Assembly: GCA_963808135.1 (NCBI GenBank)
Contig: CAWEFA010000034.1
Span: 1 to 64,000 of the forward strand
DNA from: CAWEFA01 sp963808135
GTDB taxonomy: Bacteria > Bacteroidota > Bacteroidia > Bacteroidales > DTGW01
DNA length: 64,000 nucleotides
Direction of reading: 5' to 3'
The notes beneath the pieces are model-generated. The model made no database searches and had not been told where the DNA came from. It was given only the letters and a program-made list of their open reading frames with translations. Positions 1 to 7,887 of this stretch are shown piece by piece (within the stretch, counting starts at the first letter, position 1; each line of letters begins with the position of its first letter). The translations under genes and the position numbers were made by a program.

Positions 1-1
1 A

Positions 2-1231
2 TCCGCCGCCGAGGTCGCCGCCCTGGCGACGGAGCTTCGTGCGGCGCTTGCCTTGCCCGAGATCGGCACGAACGCGGTCTGGGATGAATTCGAGGCATGG
101 GCGACGGCTCTGGGGGAAGAAGAAACTTCCGGGATCCCTGGAGTCGCATTCCTGCGGATGTGGTTACGGCGCGGGACGCTTGAACCCATTATCGCCCGGG
201 AACTGGGAGCCAACGCCCTTTGCGGCGGATGGACGGAGGATGGCCGCGCCCGCCTCAGACCCTTTCCCATTGGCATCGTCGGCCACTGGCCTGCGGGGAA
301 CATCGAAATCCAGCCAGTCCTCTCGATGACTTGCGCCCTTTTGGGAGGCAATGCTTCGCTCGTCCGGGTGCCGGCCGGACTCGTCGAACCCACCGAACTG
401 ATCATGAAAAAACTAGAGCGGTCAGCCTCCACGCATGGTCTCGCGGGCAGGGTGCGCATGCTCGCGTTCGATCATAGCCGGCGGGACTTGCACGAGGCGA
501 TGGCTCGTTCCGTCGACGGGGCGATGGCGTGGGGAGGCGAGGAAGCGGTCTTGCAGGTTCGGAGCCTGCCTTTTCCGCACTGGGGAAGGCTCGCGATCTT
601 CGGGCCGAGAATCTCCATCGCCGCTATGGACGGAGACTCGTGGTCAGACCCCCAGGAACAGGGGTCCTGGTGCAAGCGGATCGCTCGGGATGTCTGGCAG
701 TTTGACCAGCAAGCCTGTTCCTCCCCGCAAGTTCTGTTCCTGGAAAAGAAGGCTGGCCATTCGCCTTGGGAGTTCGTGGAGTCGCTGCGGAAAGCATTCG
801 AATCCGAGAACCGGCTCCACCCGAGAACGAACATCCAACCTGCATTGACGACGGCAATATGCCAGGCGCGCGCGTCCTGGTTGTTGGACAATGTCGCCAA
901 GCGCGCCGTCTTCCCCGAGGGCCCGGACTGGACGATTCTTCTGGGAAGCGGATCAGAAATCCCCAAGCCCACGCAGGGCAAAACGCTCACCGTCCTGGAA
1001 GCAGACGACCTGCGGGACCCTCTGGAAAAACTCGATGGCAACGTGCAAACCCTCGGGCTGGCCATGGCGAACGCGGCGCGCGAGGAATCACTCGCTGCTT
1101 TAGCGGCGAAAAAAGGTGTGGACAGGATCGTAAAGCTCGGGCGCATGCACGTATTTGCCCCACCGTGGGATGGCGTGGATTTAATCCGGCCCATGGTCCG
1201 GATGGTCCGCTACGTTTGCTCAACCGGCTGA
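2..1231 (+). CDS. LuxC-like acyl-CoA reductase, 5' end outside window
   Basis: Probable NAD(P)H-dependent reductase that turns a fatty acyl-CoA or acyl-ACP thioester into an aldehyde, as LuxC does in bacterial luminescence. The frame is open from base 2, so the protein starts before the window; the first in-frame start-like codon is a TTG at 53, giving 392 residues. Two things support the family: the stretch GIVGHWPAGNIEIQP (around residue 75), and QQACSSPQ with a candidate catalytic Cys near residue 222, as in the aldehyde-dehydrogenase-fold LuxC enzymes. It is followed after 26 bases by a methyltransferase and then a FabZ-like dehydratase, suggesting an acyl-chain-modifying pathway. The substrate is unknown. 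Composition is GC-rich, unlike everything after about 3,435. Confidence 0.72.
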   Translation, partial: SAAEVAALATELRAALALPEIGTNAVWDEFEAWATALGEEETSGIPGVAFLRMWLRRGTLEPIIARELGANALCGGWTEDGRARLRPFPIGIVGHWPAGNIEIQPVLSMTCALLGGNASLVRVPAGLVEPTELIMKKLERSASTHGLAGRVRMLAFDHSRRDLHEAMARSVDGAMAWGGEEAVLQVRSLPFPHWGRLAIFGPRISIAAMDGDSWSDPQEQGSWCKRIARDVWQFDQQACSSPQVLFLEKKAGHSPWEFVESLRKAFESENRLHPRTNIQPALTTAICQARASWLLDNVAKRAVFPEGPDWTILLGSGSEIPKPTQGKTLTVLEADDLRDPLEKLDGNVQTLGLAMANAAREESLAALAAKKGVDRIVKLGRMHVFAPPWDGVDLIRPMVRMVRYVCSTG

Positions 1232-1257
1232 CCGCACCCCGAAAGATTGGATGAATC

Positions 1258-2157
1258 ATGATGGATGCCAAGGCATTCCTCCGAAGCCTGGAGGCAAACG
1301 CCCGGATGTTTGCTCCCGCCGCCCGCGCCACGTTTGAGGCGAATGAAGAACTCTGTTCCTGGATGTTGAACCCGCTCGCGCGCTGGACTGAGTCAGCTTA
1401 CGGCGACCGCGCCTTTGCGGATGCCGCCAAGGGCTATGCCAAGTATTGTCTGGGCGTATGGAAGTCCCAACAACTTTACGAGAAGTCCGGCAGCTATACG
1501 CCCGAGAGCATGCCAGAGATCATGGCGGAGGTTTATGAGGATGAGGGCTACATGGTTCCCTACATGTGGGCCGCCATTTTGATTTATCCCTTCTGGCCCT
1601 CGATGGTCAGCCACATCGCTCTATACCGCGACGATTTTCTGAAATCGGTGCCCGCGGCGGGTAATGTCCTGGAGCTAGCCTCCGGCCATGGAGTGCTCAG
1701 TCTGTTGGCGGCCGAAACCCGGCCGGACCTCCGCCTGAAAGGTTTCGACATCAGTCCACCGGCGGTCGCGGTGGCAAATCGGCTTCTCGAGGTTTCCGGT
1801 CACGGTCAGCAGGTTAGTTTTGAGGTCAAGGATGCTCTCAATTTAAAGTCCACGGAGAGCCCCAGAGCGTATCAGGGAATCATCGCCGCTATGCTGGCGG
1901 AGCATTTGACCGACCCCCGTCCCTTGTTTGCCGTTATGGCGCATCATCTCGCTGATGACGGGATTATTTTTTTCAGTACCGCTCTGGAATCTGCTCAGCG
2001 CGATCACACGTTCGAGTTCCACCATGAAAGCGAACCCATAACGATGGCTGAGGAAGCAGGTTTTCGGGTGACCCGATTAATCAGCGATGCGGGGACGCCT
2101 GCTCCGGGCGGCCGTTTTCTTCCCCGTGCGTTGGGCATGGTGCTGCGCCGGCGGTGA
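1258..2157 (+). CDS. class I SAM-dependent methyltransferase
   Basis: A 299-residue cytosolic protein with a Rossmann-type S-adenosylmethionine site. Motif I reads VLELASGHG at residues 137-145 and is followed by the acidic strand end GFDIS at 162-166, the usual ribose-contacting position. About 130 residues precede motif I and appear helical; they probably form a substrate or dimer domain, as in small-molecule O- and C-methyltransferases. Start: ATG at 1258, immediately followed by a second ATG; it lies 26 bases after the LuxC-like gene, so the two are probably co-transcribed. The methyl acceptor cannot be read from sequence; the neighbours point to a fatty-acid-derived or polyketide-like product. 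Confidence 0.78.
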   Translation: MMDAKAFLRSLEANARMFAPAARATFEANEELCSWMLNPLARWTESAYGDRAFADAAKGYAKYCLGVWKSQQLYEKSGSYTPESMPEIMAEVYEDEGYMVPYMWAAILIYPFWPSMVSHIALYRDDFLKSVPAAGNVLELASGHGVLSLLAAETRPDLRLKGFDISPPAVAVANRLLEVSGHGQQVSFEVKDALNLKSTESPRAYQGIIAAMLAEHLTDPRPLFAVMAHHLADDGIIFFSTALESAQRDHTFEFHHESEPITMAEEAGFRVTRLISDAGTPAPGGRFLPRALGMVLRRR

Positions 2158-2172
2158 CCAAGGCCTTGGGAC

Positions 2173-2413
2173 CGCGGGCATCTTGCCCGCTCTTCGCGGG
2201 AGCGTCCCGCTCCCGATGCCGCCCCTACAGGGCCAGTCATGAGTTTTAAGGCACGCTCGCATCCCACGGCTGGGTCGCCGTGGGCTAAAGGACCTCGCCG
2301 CTCCGCGGCTCGGCACCACCCCGTCAGCGTTAATTTCGCGCTCATGGGCATCCTGCCCACGTTTCAGCGGGCGGGAGCGGGACGCTCCCGCGACAGCGGG
2401 CAAGATGCCCGCG
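2173..2413. repeat. GC-rich intergenic inverted repeat pair with two internal hairpins
   Basis: This fills the 311-base gap between the methyltransferase and the FabZ-like gene. A 43-base element at 2173-2215 recurs as its reverse complement at 2372-2413 with only a one-base length difference in the middle (ctt against gt). Each copy contains shorter hairpins. Between them are a perfect 8-bp stem (2263-2270 with 2277-2284) and a 6-bp stem (2345-2350 with 2354-2359). Such GC-rich palindromic modules are scattered between genes in Verrucomicrobia-like genomes and yield spurious frames. I see no convincing protein gene here. Confidence 0.8.
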
Positions 2414-2468
2414 CTACTTCCCCTCCCCTCCTGAATTTCGGTCAATCTCGATTCGCAAACGATCACTT

Positions 2469-2909
2469 ATGACCATGACCTTTGAAGAGGTAAAAGCGCA
2501 TCTCAAGCAGCGATTCCCATTCATCATGGTGGACAGGGTCTTGGAGTTGGAACCCGGCGCCCGCATCAAAACCCTCAAGAATGTGGCCGGCAATGAGATT
2601 CAGTTCCTTGGACACTTCCCAGGTTATGCCATAATGCCAGGGACCTCCATTATTGAAGCCCTTGGGCAAAGCGCATCCATCCTGTTTAGCCAGACGACGG
2701 GAAAGGGCATGGCCCCAGGGGAGTTCATGGCACTGGCCGCGGTAAACGACATGCGGTTCCTCGTGCCCGTGCTGCCGGGCCATACTTTGATCATGGAGGT
2801 AAGAATCGTCAAAATGACGGAAGATGCAGCCTTGGTCGAGGGCGTCGCCAGCGTGGACGACACCATTGTGACGCGTGGCAAGCTGAGCTTTGCCCGAATG
2901 TCGGTCTGA
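2469..2909 (+). CDS. FabZ-like (3R)-hydroxyacyl-ACP dehydratase
   Basis: A single hot-dog domain of 146 residues, the normal size for FabZ, which removes water from 3-hydroxyacyl-ACP to give trans-2-enoyl-ACP. The active-site signature reads GHFPGYAIMPGTSIIEALGQ, with catalytic His at about residue 49 and Glu at about 63; the N-terminal FPFIMVDRVLELEPG stretch is also typical. Two start codons lie close together (ATG at 2469 and 2475); I use the first. Because it sits beside a LuxC-like reductase and a methyltransferase rather than the lpx or fab genes, it may serve a dedicated secondary acyl pathway rather than housekeeping fatty acid synthesis. Confidence 0.83.
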   Translation: MTMTFEEVKAHLKQRFPFIMVDRVLELEPGARIKTLKNVAGNEIQFLGHFPGYAIMPGTSIIEALGQSASILFSQTTGKGMAPGEFMALAAVNDMRFLVPVLPGHTLIMEVRIVKMTEDAALVEGVASVDDTIVTRGKLSFARMSV

Positions 2910-2960
2910 ACCTCAGCAACGGTTTGCGGGATCCATCATCGAACTTCGCCCTGGTGCCAA

Positions 2961-3488
2961 ATGAAGAGCATTGAAATTGTCTCCTACACCCAACAGGACC
3001 TGAAGCGACTTCTGGCGGATGACCAATTTTGGGTGCAGCCACAACTGCCGATCACGAAACGCCGGGCCCTCTCTTACCTGTCAAATCCGCGAGCCGAAGA
3101 TAGCGACACCGTCCTGGTGACGGCGCTCAGTAAAGGCCGAATGGTGGCGTATATTGGCATTTTGCCGGACGTGCTGAGGAATGGGCACCACGAGCCCATG
3201 AGGTTCGGGTGGACAACGACGTGGTGGGTTGAAGCGGAAAGTGCCTATAAGGCTTCCGCGTCGATGATCCTGTTTGCCGCGATGCGCGAATACACGAATA
3301 GAATCGCGGGTTCGAACCCCTCCGATGAGGCGGAACGCGTCTGGGTAGCGACAAAACTCTTCCGGGAGTGCGTCAGATTTGACCGCGTATACTTCATCCT
3401 GGCTCCCCCGCCTTCCATTGGATTTCTCAGCCCGCCCGTCAGAGCAGCTGTAATTACAGTGAGAATTACAAGCGAGAAGAAAGTGTAA
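2961..3488 (+). CDS. acetyltransferase-like protein of unknown function, C-terminus probably lost at the chimeric join
   Basis: I do not recognise the family with confidence. The N-terminal 150 residues look like a compact alpha/beta protein: TVLVTALSKGRMVAYIGILPD, a basic helix, then FGWTTTWWVEAESAYKASAS. The order of strands is reminiscent of GNAT acetyltransferases, but no clear acetyl-CoA loop is visible. The coding sequence is GC-rich to about base 3,430. The last 15-20 codons (after LAPPPSIGFLSPP) run into AT-rich DNA and end by chance at 3488. The native C-terminus is therefore probably missing. It follows the FabZ-like gene after 51 bases and belongs to the same transcription unit. 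Confidence 0.55.
   Translation: MKSIEIVSYTQQDLKRLLADDQFWVQPQLPITKRRALSYLSNPRAEDSDTVLVTALSKGRMVAYIGILPDVLRNGHHEPMRFGWTTTWWVEAESAYKASASMILFAAMREYTNRIAGSNPSDEAERVWVATKLFRECVRFDRVYFILAPPPSIGFLSPPVRAAVITVRITSEKKV
3425..3446. other. probable chimeric join, GC-rich bacterial to archaeal-like sequence
   Basis: Base composition changes abruptly here. A plus-strand GC-rich gene loses its natural end, and a minus-strand gene that starts at 3544 is cut after about 36 codons at the same place. Two truncated genes of different composition meeting tail to tail within about 20 bases is the pattern left by an assembly join or a very recent recombination. No repeat or recombinase gene flanks the point. Confidence 0.6.
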
Positions 3489-3544
3489 GTCATCAGTTTA
3501 TCTTTAGTCATCCATGAATATTCTTTTGGTTTAGACATTTTCAT
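3434..3544 (-). CDS. N-terminal fragment of a small membrane protein
   Basis: From an ATG at 3544 the minus strand reads a charged start (MKMSKPKEYSWMTKDKLMTY) followed by one convincing membrane helix at residues 20-36 (FFSLVILTVITAALTG). After that the frame enters GC-rich DNA belonging to the neighbouring segment and loses sense. This is therefore the first 36 or so residues of an otherwise missing protein. The family is not recognisable. The 230 bases between it and the next gene, 3545-3774, hold only a weak short frame. Confidence 0.4.
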
Positions 3545-3774
3545 AATCTCCTTGATTTTATGCTTTCAAATTAGGGCTGATTTGTTTTATAAGACTTTCC
3601 TTAACCATTACGTATGTTCTATATTTAGTATAGACGATACAGAAGCATTTGATTTGGGATGGTCGAGTCCATTCAAACTTGAAAGTCACCAGAATTTATG
3701 CACAAAAAAAGATATTTTAAGAAAAGCTAATACACATTAATTGTTAAAGGCTATTTTGCAAGTGAAGCATAAGA

Positions 3775-4188
3775 ATGACAAAGACTATCATAGAGGAGGA
3801 ATTGGGAGGAATTACCTTAAACGTGTATTTACACGTTATAAAAAAGGGCAAACCAGTTGGTCCTAGAGACGTCATGAAAGCGGTGAATTTAAGCAGCCCA
3901 AGCGTGGCTTACCGGCACTTGCAGAAACTTGAAGACCTCGGATACCTTCAAAAAAACGATTATGGCGAATACATAGTAAAAAATAAAGCACACGTAAAAG
4001 GGTACATCTGGTTTGGTCGACGCTTGATGCCAGCGATGTGGCGTTACTCTATTGTTTTTCTTACGATTCTAATAGCGGAGCTATATGTTCTAGCGGTGCA
4101 TTTTCCCGTCGAAACTTACGAGTTCAAAGTTTTCTTTCTTCTATTGATGCTTAATAACTGGGTTGGCTCTGGCAGTTTTTACGATTGA
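3775..4188 (+). CDS. winged-helix DNA-binding protein with membrane anchor, probable C-terminal frameshift
   Basis: Residues 12-72 form a winged helix-turn-helix of archaeal style: VGPRDVMKAVNLSSPSVAYR is the recognition helix region and LEDLGYLQKNDYGEYIV the wing. A first membrane helix spans about 91-109 and a second begins near 115. In the current frame the protein ends at 4188 after an abrupt GSGSFYD. One frame over, starting near 4160, the sequence continues as a natural end of helix two and a basic tail (LALAVFTIEGFLQNKRKKAG) to a stop at 4229-4231. A one-base indel near 4160 is therefore likely. Membrane-tethered regulators of this layout are common in archaea; the target is unknown. 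Confidence 0.65.
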   Translation: MTKTIIEEELGGITLNVYLHVIKKGKPVGPRDVMKAVNLSSPSVAYRHLQKLEDLGYLQKNDYGEYIVKNKAHVKGYIWFGRRLMPAMWRYSIVFLTILIAELYVLAVHFPVETYEFKVFFLLLMLNNWVGSGSFYD

Positions 4189-4345
4189 AGGTTTTCTTCA
4201 AAACAAACGTAAAAAAGCCGGCAAAAATTGAATTGCCCAGAAATAGATTTAGGCATTTTAAGCATCTCCAAATAAAAATAACAATGCTATATCACATAAC
4301 TTTCCTCATCTGTGTCAATAAACGAAAAATTGATTTCTAGGAGCA

Positions 4346-4354
4346 AGTTTTATA
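4346..4354 (+). promoter_or_regulatory. archaeal-type TATA box candidate for the radical SAM gene
   Basis: A TTTATAT core preceded by a purine-rich AAG stretch lies about 28-32 bases before the GTG at 4382 and about 40 before the ATG at 4391. This is the spacing expected for an archaeal TATA element giving a nearly leaderless transcript. No Shine-Dalgarno-like sequence precedes the gene. Confidence 0.35.
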
Positions 4355-4381
4355 TCGCCTATACGAATTTACCTTGACACT

Positions 4382-5506
4382 GTGAATTCAATGAATAATT
4401 CAATGAATCCAATCACAGCCCCATTATTCATGGTTGTTTGGCGATGTACCCGTAACTGTGTGGGCAGTTGCACTTATTGTAGTTACACCAAACAATATGC
4501 TAAAGACCAAGAACTAAACACCGAACAAGCCAAACACATGGTTGATGAAATGGCAGAATTCGGCTCACAATGGTTAGGAATCAGTGGCGGAGAACCCCTG
4601 ATTCGCCCTGACGTATGGGAAGTTATTGAATACGCTGAGAAAAAGCATGACATGAAAGTCAGCTTGATTACAAGCGGCTATGCATGGGACGAGAAACGCT
4701 TTGATCTATTGCGCAAATATGAAGTCCACACTGCAATCAGTATTGATGGCGATCAGGAGTCAAACGACAAAATCAGACGCAAGGGCGGCTACGACCAAGC
4801 CGTGCATGCCATGGAGAAACTTAGCAGCGTTGGCCTACTAGACTGCTTAGTTACAACAATGACTAAGTTTAATATTGACAAGATGGCTCATCCCGCTATG
4901 TTGGCGGAGAAATATAAAGCCCGCATGCTTGTCTACCATAACTTGGTTCCGGTCGGCAGAGCAGGTGAGCATATGGAGGAAATAGCTCCAACACCAGAAC
5001 AATACGAAACAGCATTCAACGAAATTTATGATATTCAACGCAAACTCTACGGCAAAGTAAAAGTCAACGTCTACGCACCATTCTACGCCCGCATCGTACG
5101 CCAAAAAAACCCAGCTGACTTTTGGCAATGGTACAACGAAGGCTACCTTGGCAAATGCACCATCGGAGGCAATTACATCGGTATAACCGAAAACGGCGAC
5201 TACCGAAGCTGCGGATTCCACGAAGGCTACCGCATCGGCAACGTCAAAGACAAGAAGCTGCGCACAGCTTGGGAAGAACTACAGAAGAGCGAATTGCATC
5301 TAAAGCTACGCGACAAAGACAACCTAAAAGGCAGATGCGGAATCTGTGAGTACCGAGAAATATGCGGTGGATGCAGAACCCGAGCTGAATACTATACGGG
5401 CGACCTCTTTGAGTCAGATCCAGCATGCAACTACATACCTAAGGTGCTTAGAGAAGATCCTAAAGCACTTGAAGAAATGCGCAAAAACGCACACAAAAAA
5501 CAATAA
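4382..5506 (+). CDS. radical SAM / SPASM enzyme, AhbC/AhbD/NirJ-like
   Basis: A 374-residue radical SAM enzyme. The SAM-binding [4Fe-4S] cluster motif CVGSCTYC gives Cys at about 26, 30 and 33, and GISGGEPL follows at 67-74. The C-terminal SPASM region carries further cysteines at about 259, 277, 319, 322, 328 and 331 plus one in DPAC near 349, enough for one or two auxiliary clusters. This layout and length match the haem-pathway enzymes AhbC, AhbD and NirJ (decarboxylation or side-chain removal of sirohaem derivatives) but also some peptide-modifying enzymes. No other haem gene is adjacent, so the substrate is open. Starts: GTG 4382, ATG 4391 or ATG 4403; ATG 4391 is a good alternative. Confidence 0.72.
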   Translation: MNSMNNSMNPITAPLFMVVWRCTRNCVGSCTYCSYTKQYAKDQELNTEQAKHMVDEMAEFGSQWLGISGGEPLIRPDVWEVIEYAEKKHDMKVSLITSGYAWDEKRFDLLRKYEVHTAISIDGDQESNDKIRRKGGYDQAVHAMEKLSSVGLLDCLVTTMTKFNIDKMAHPAMLAEKYKARMLVYHNLVPVGRAGEHMEEIAPTPEQYETAFNEIYDIQRKLYGKVKVNVYAPFYARIVRQKNPADFWQWYNEGYLGKCTIGGNYIGITENGDYRSCGFHEGYRIGNVKDKKLRTAWEELQKSELHLKLRDKDNLKGRCGICEYREICGGCRTRAEYYTGDLFESDPACNYIPKVLREDPKALEEMRKNAHKKQ

Positions 5507-5558
5507 ACCCTTTTTCTTCAATTTTCTTTGTTCCTTACAAGAATCAAATTTTTGGTTA

Positions 5559-7879
5559 TCAGGTTTGTGTTTGGTTAAGATTATTCAGTATTTTGAAGAT
5601 GTCATATCGATCGTTTGAGTAGATTAGTTGTAGAAACTTGCAGCGGACAAAATTGGGGTCTAATTGGTTTTTGTCATAAACGATGAATTGAATATTATTT
5701 TCGGCAATGTAATTTTTGTAGTCTCTTGAAGATACTTCAAATTGGTTAGGTTTGTAGGTAAATAGGCTTTGCAGATTATTTTGTTGCAGTGTTGGGAAAC
5801 TGTTTTGAGTAAGGGCTAAAACTTGGTATTGACGTGTTGTCGTTTGGTTGACATTAATTTCGTTGAATTGATATTGGAATCTAACTGCATCGATTTGCCT
5901 ATTTGTCAAGGCACCAATATTTCCCCAATCAGGTAAATCGGTAAAGTTAAAAGCGTAAGCTAACTGATTTTTGTCGTCGTAGAGCCCTACGTAATTATCC
6001 ATTGAGCTAATGTCAGTGAATGTTGCAACTGCCCATTCTTTGCCCGGTGGACCACCGACAGTTTTTGAAGGCACATCCCATGGATTAACCCAATTCATGA
6101 ATTGAGGTATCTGAGCTTTTTCAAAGTCAAATTGAAGATTGAATGAAGTGGTCAAATATAGTGTCACATTGGATATGTTGTTCTCCAGTGGTGTTACACC
6201 CCAGGATATATCGGTTGCATAACTGTCATTTTGAACAAGCATTGTCTCTGTTAAATCTACATAATTATTTGAGTATGTTAACGTTAAATTTTTAGGGGAA
6301 CTTTGGTCATTGAACGAAATTTCTCTGTTAAATTCAGACAGAGGAATTGTATAATTCTGATCGCCCTGCATAAATGAAATAAAATCTCCAGCAGTTGAGG
6401 AGGATGATATCTGATACCAAACTTGATTTATAGAAACATAATTCTCGTCAGTAATCAATCCCTTAGCTTCATATGCTCTTAACAGATTTTGTGGATCTTG
6501 AATTTCGTAAGATAAACTCAAAACTGACTCAGCAATTTCTGTTCTTTGAACTGTAGGATCAGTTTGTGCAATTATGTTTTTTCCTGAAAAGGTTGAAAAC
6601 CAAAACCCAGGAATTTCTGTTACAACTGCTGTGGCGTTATTTGGATAGTTTTGGTTTAACCAGACTCCTGCGTCTAATGCTTTTGTGTCGGTTGTTGAGT
6701 AGTAAACGCTGGCTTCCATAATTTTGCCATATACTGTATTAGAACGAAAAACAACCATTAATGATACTATAACAATGAGAGAAACCGTGAGAATCTTTAC
6801 CCAATTTTTATGCAATGCCTTTTTATTTTTAGAAAAATAAGTTAGCATTTTTTCGCCTATGAAAACTCCGGAAACAGATGCGAAAATGGCCATTGGAACC
6901 ATTAAATAATAAATAAACCATTGAAACGGCATGAAAAAACCGAAAAGGTAGGATTCAGCGAAAAAGAGAGGCACAAAGAAAATAAGAATTAATGTCAAAT
7001 AATAAATCAGTTTTTTCTGAATTTTTAGAATACGATAAGAGATTATAATGCCTGCTAAGGCGAAGAAAAATATGAAGCCGAAATTGACCATAAAAGAATT
7101 AAAGCTAACTGCCGGAATTTCGTAGGCATACGATTTTACAGCAAAAAATAGGTATTCGATTACAAGGTTGAGATATCCGAGCATTGCTTTTAAATAATAG
7201 AGGAAAAATGCTATTCCTCCGCCTAAGAGCTAATGCAATTACTACTTTGAGGTAAGCGCCTTTGGATTTTATGAGCATGTAAAGCAGAATTGGCGGCATT
7301 ATAAATACAGCTAGGAATGCGGCTAGTTGATGAGATAAAACTAAGACCAAAAGCAGCGAGAAAAGTTACAACAAGATAACCCGTATGTTCTGCTGCTAAG
7401 GATGAATAAAGAAACACTAAGAGCATAAATACTATTGCAAGAACAGTAGTGTAACCGCCAAACGCGTTTACCTCGTACATAGGAAAACACATCAATAGCA
7501 AAACAACGGCTACGGCGCCAACTTTTTTGTTAAAAAATTTAGTTGCGATCAAATAGACAGAGAGAAATAGGAGCCAATCAATAATTGCTGCTAAAGCTTT
7601 TACTAGAAAAATTAGTTGTCCAATGCCAGTTGCGCCGCTAAAAGAAATGAACATTGCAAGCACAATTTCGTAGAGTGGAGGAGTCCAGCCCAGGTTGCTT
7701 AAGGGTATTTTTCCTGTTTGCAGGAAGATTTGGGCTTTTAACAAATGGACGCTTGAGTCGTTTCCTAAAACTACGCCATTCATTGATATGAGTGTGTAGA
7801 AAATCGCGAAAATTAGCACTGAGAAGATAACGATAAAGGCGATTTCGATTTGCCGCTCTTTTATAAATTTACCCATCAA
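5559..7879 (-). CDS. large archaeal-like GT-C membrane glycosyltransferase, broken by two indels
   Basis: One gene split over three frames. The N-terminal part runs from ATG 7879 to about 7340, a middle part covers 7340-7215, and the rest runs from about 7215 to the stop at 5559. Joined, the sequence is continuous (FLAAFG then LVLSHQLAAF; VVIALAL then GGIAFFLYYLKAM). Each break needs one surplus base. The product is about 770 residues: roughly eleven membrane helices, then a soluble C-terminal domain of about 350 residues. The first outside loop has GNDSSVHLL near residue 39-47, an acidic motif placed like the metal/substrate loop of GT-C enzymes that use lipid-linked sugars. The neighbour at 7888-10257 is a likely paralogue. 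Probably acts in surface glycan or protein glycosylation. Confidence 0.6.
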
Positions 7880-7887
7880 GACGACAG

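Noticed and set aside
472..1194. Long minus-strand frame opposite the LuxC-like gene
   Set aside because: GC-rich codon bias on the plus strand opens antisense frames; no motif seen and the plus-strand gene is well supported.
2239..2472. 77-codon frame between the methyltransferase and FabZ-like genes
   Set aside because: It is the translation of the GC-rich inverted repeat region, a well-known source of spurious frames.
3309..3325. GGGTTCGAACCCC looks like a tRNA T-arm
   Set aside because: It lies inside the acetyltransferase-like coding region and no acceptor, D or anticodon stem can be built around it.
3552..3740. 62-codon frame before the winged-helix gene
   Set aside because: Composition and amino-acid content are those of AT-rich noncoding sequence; no start signal or homology-like motif.
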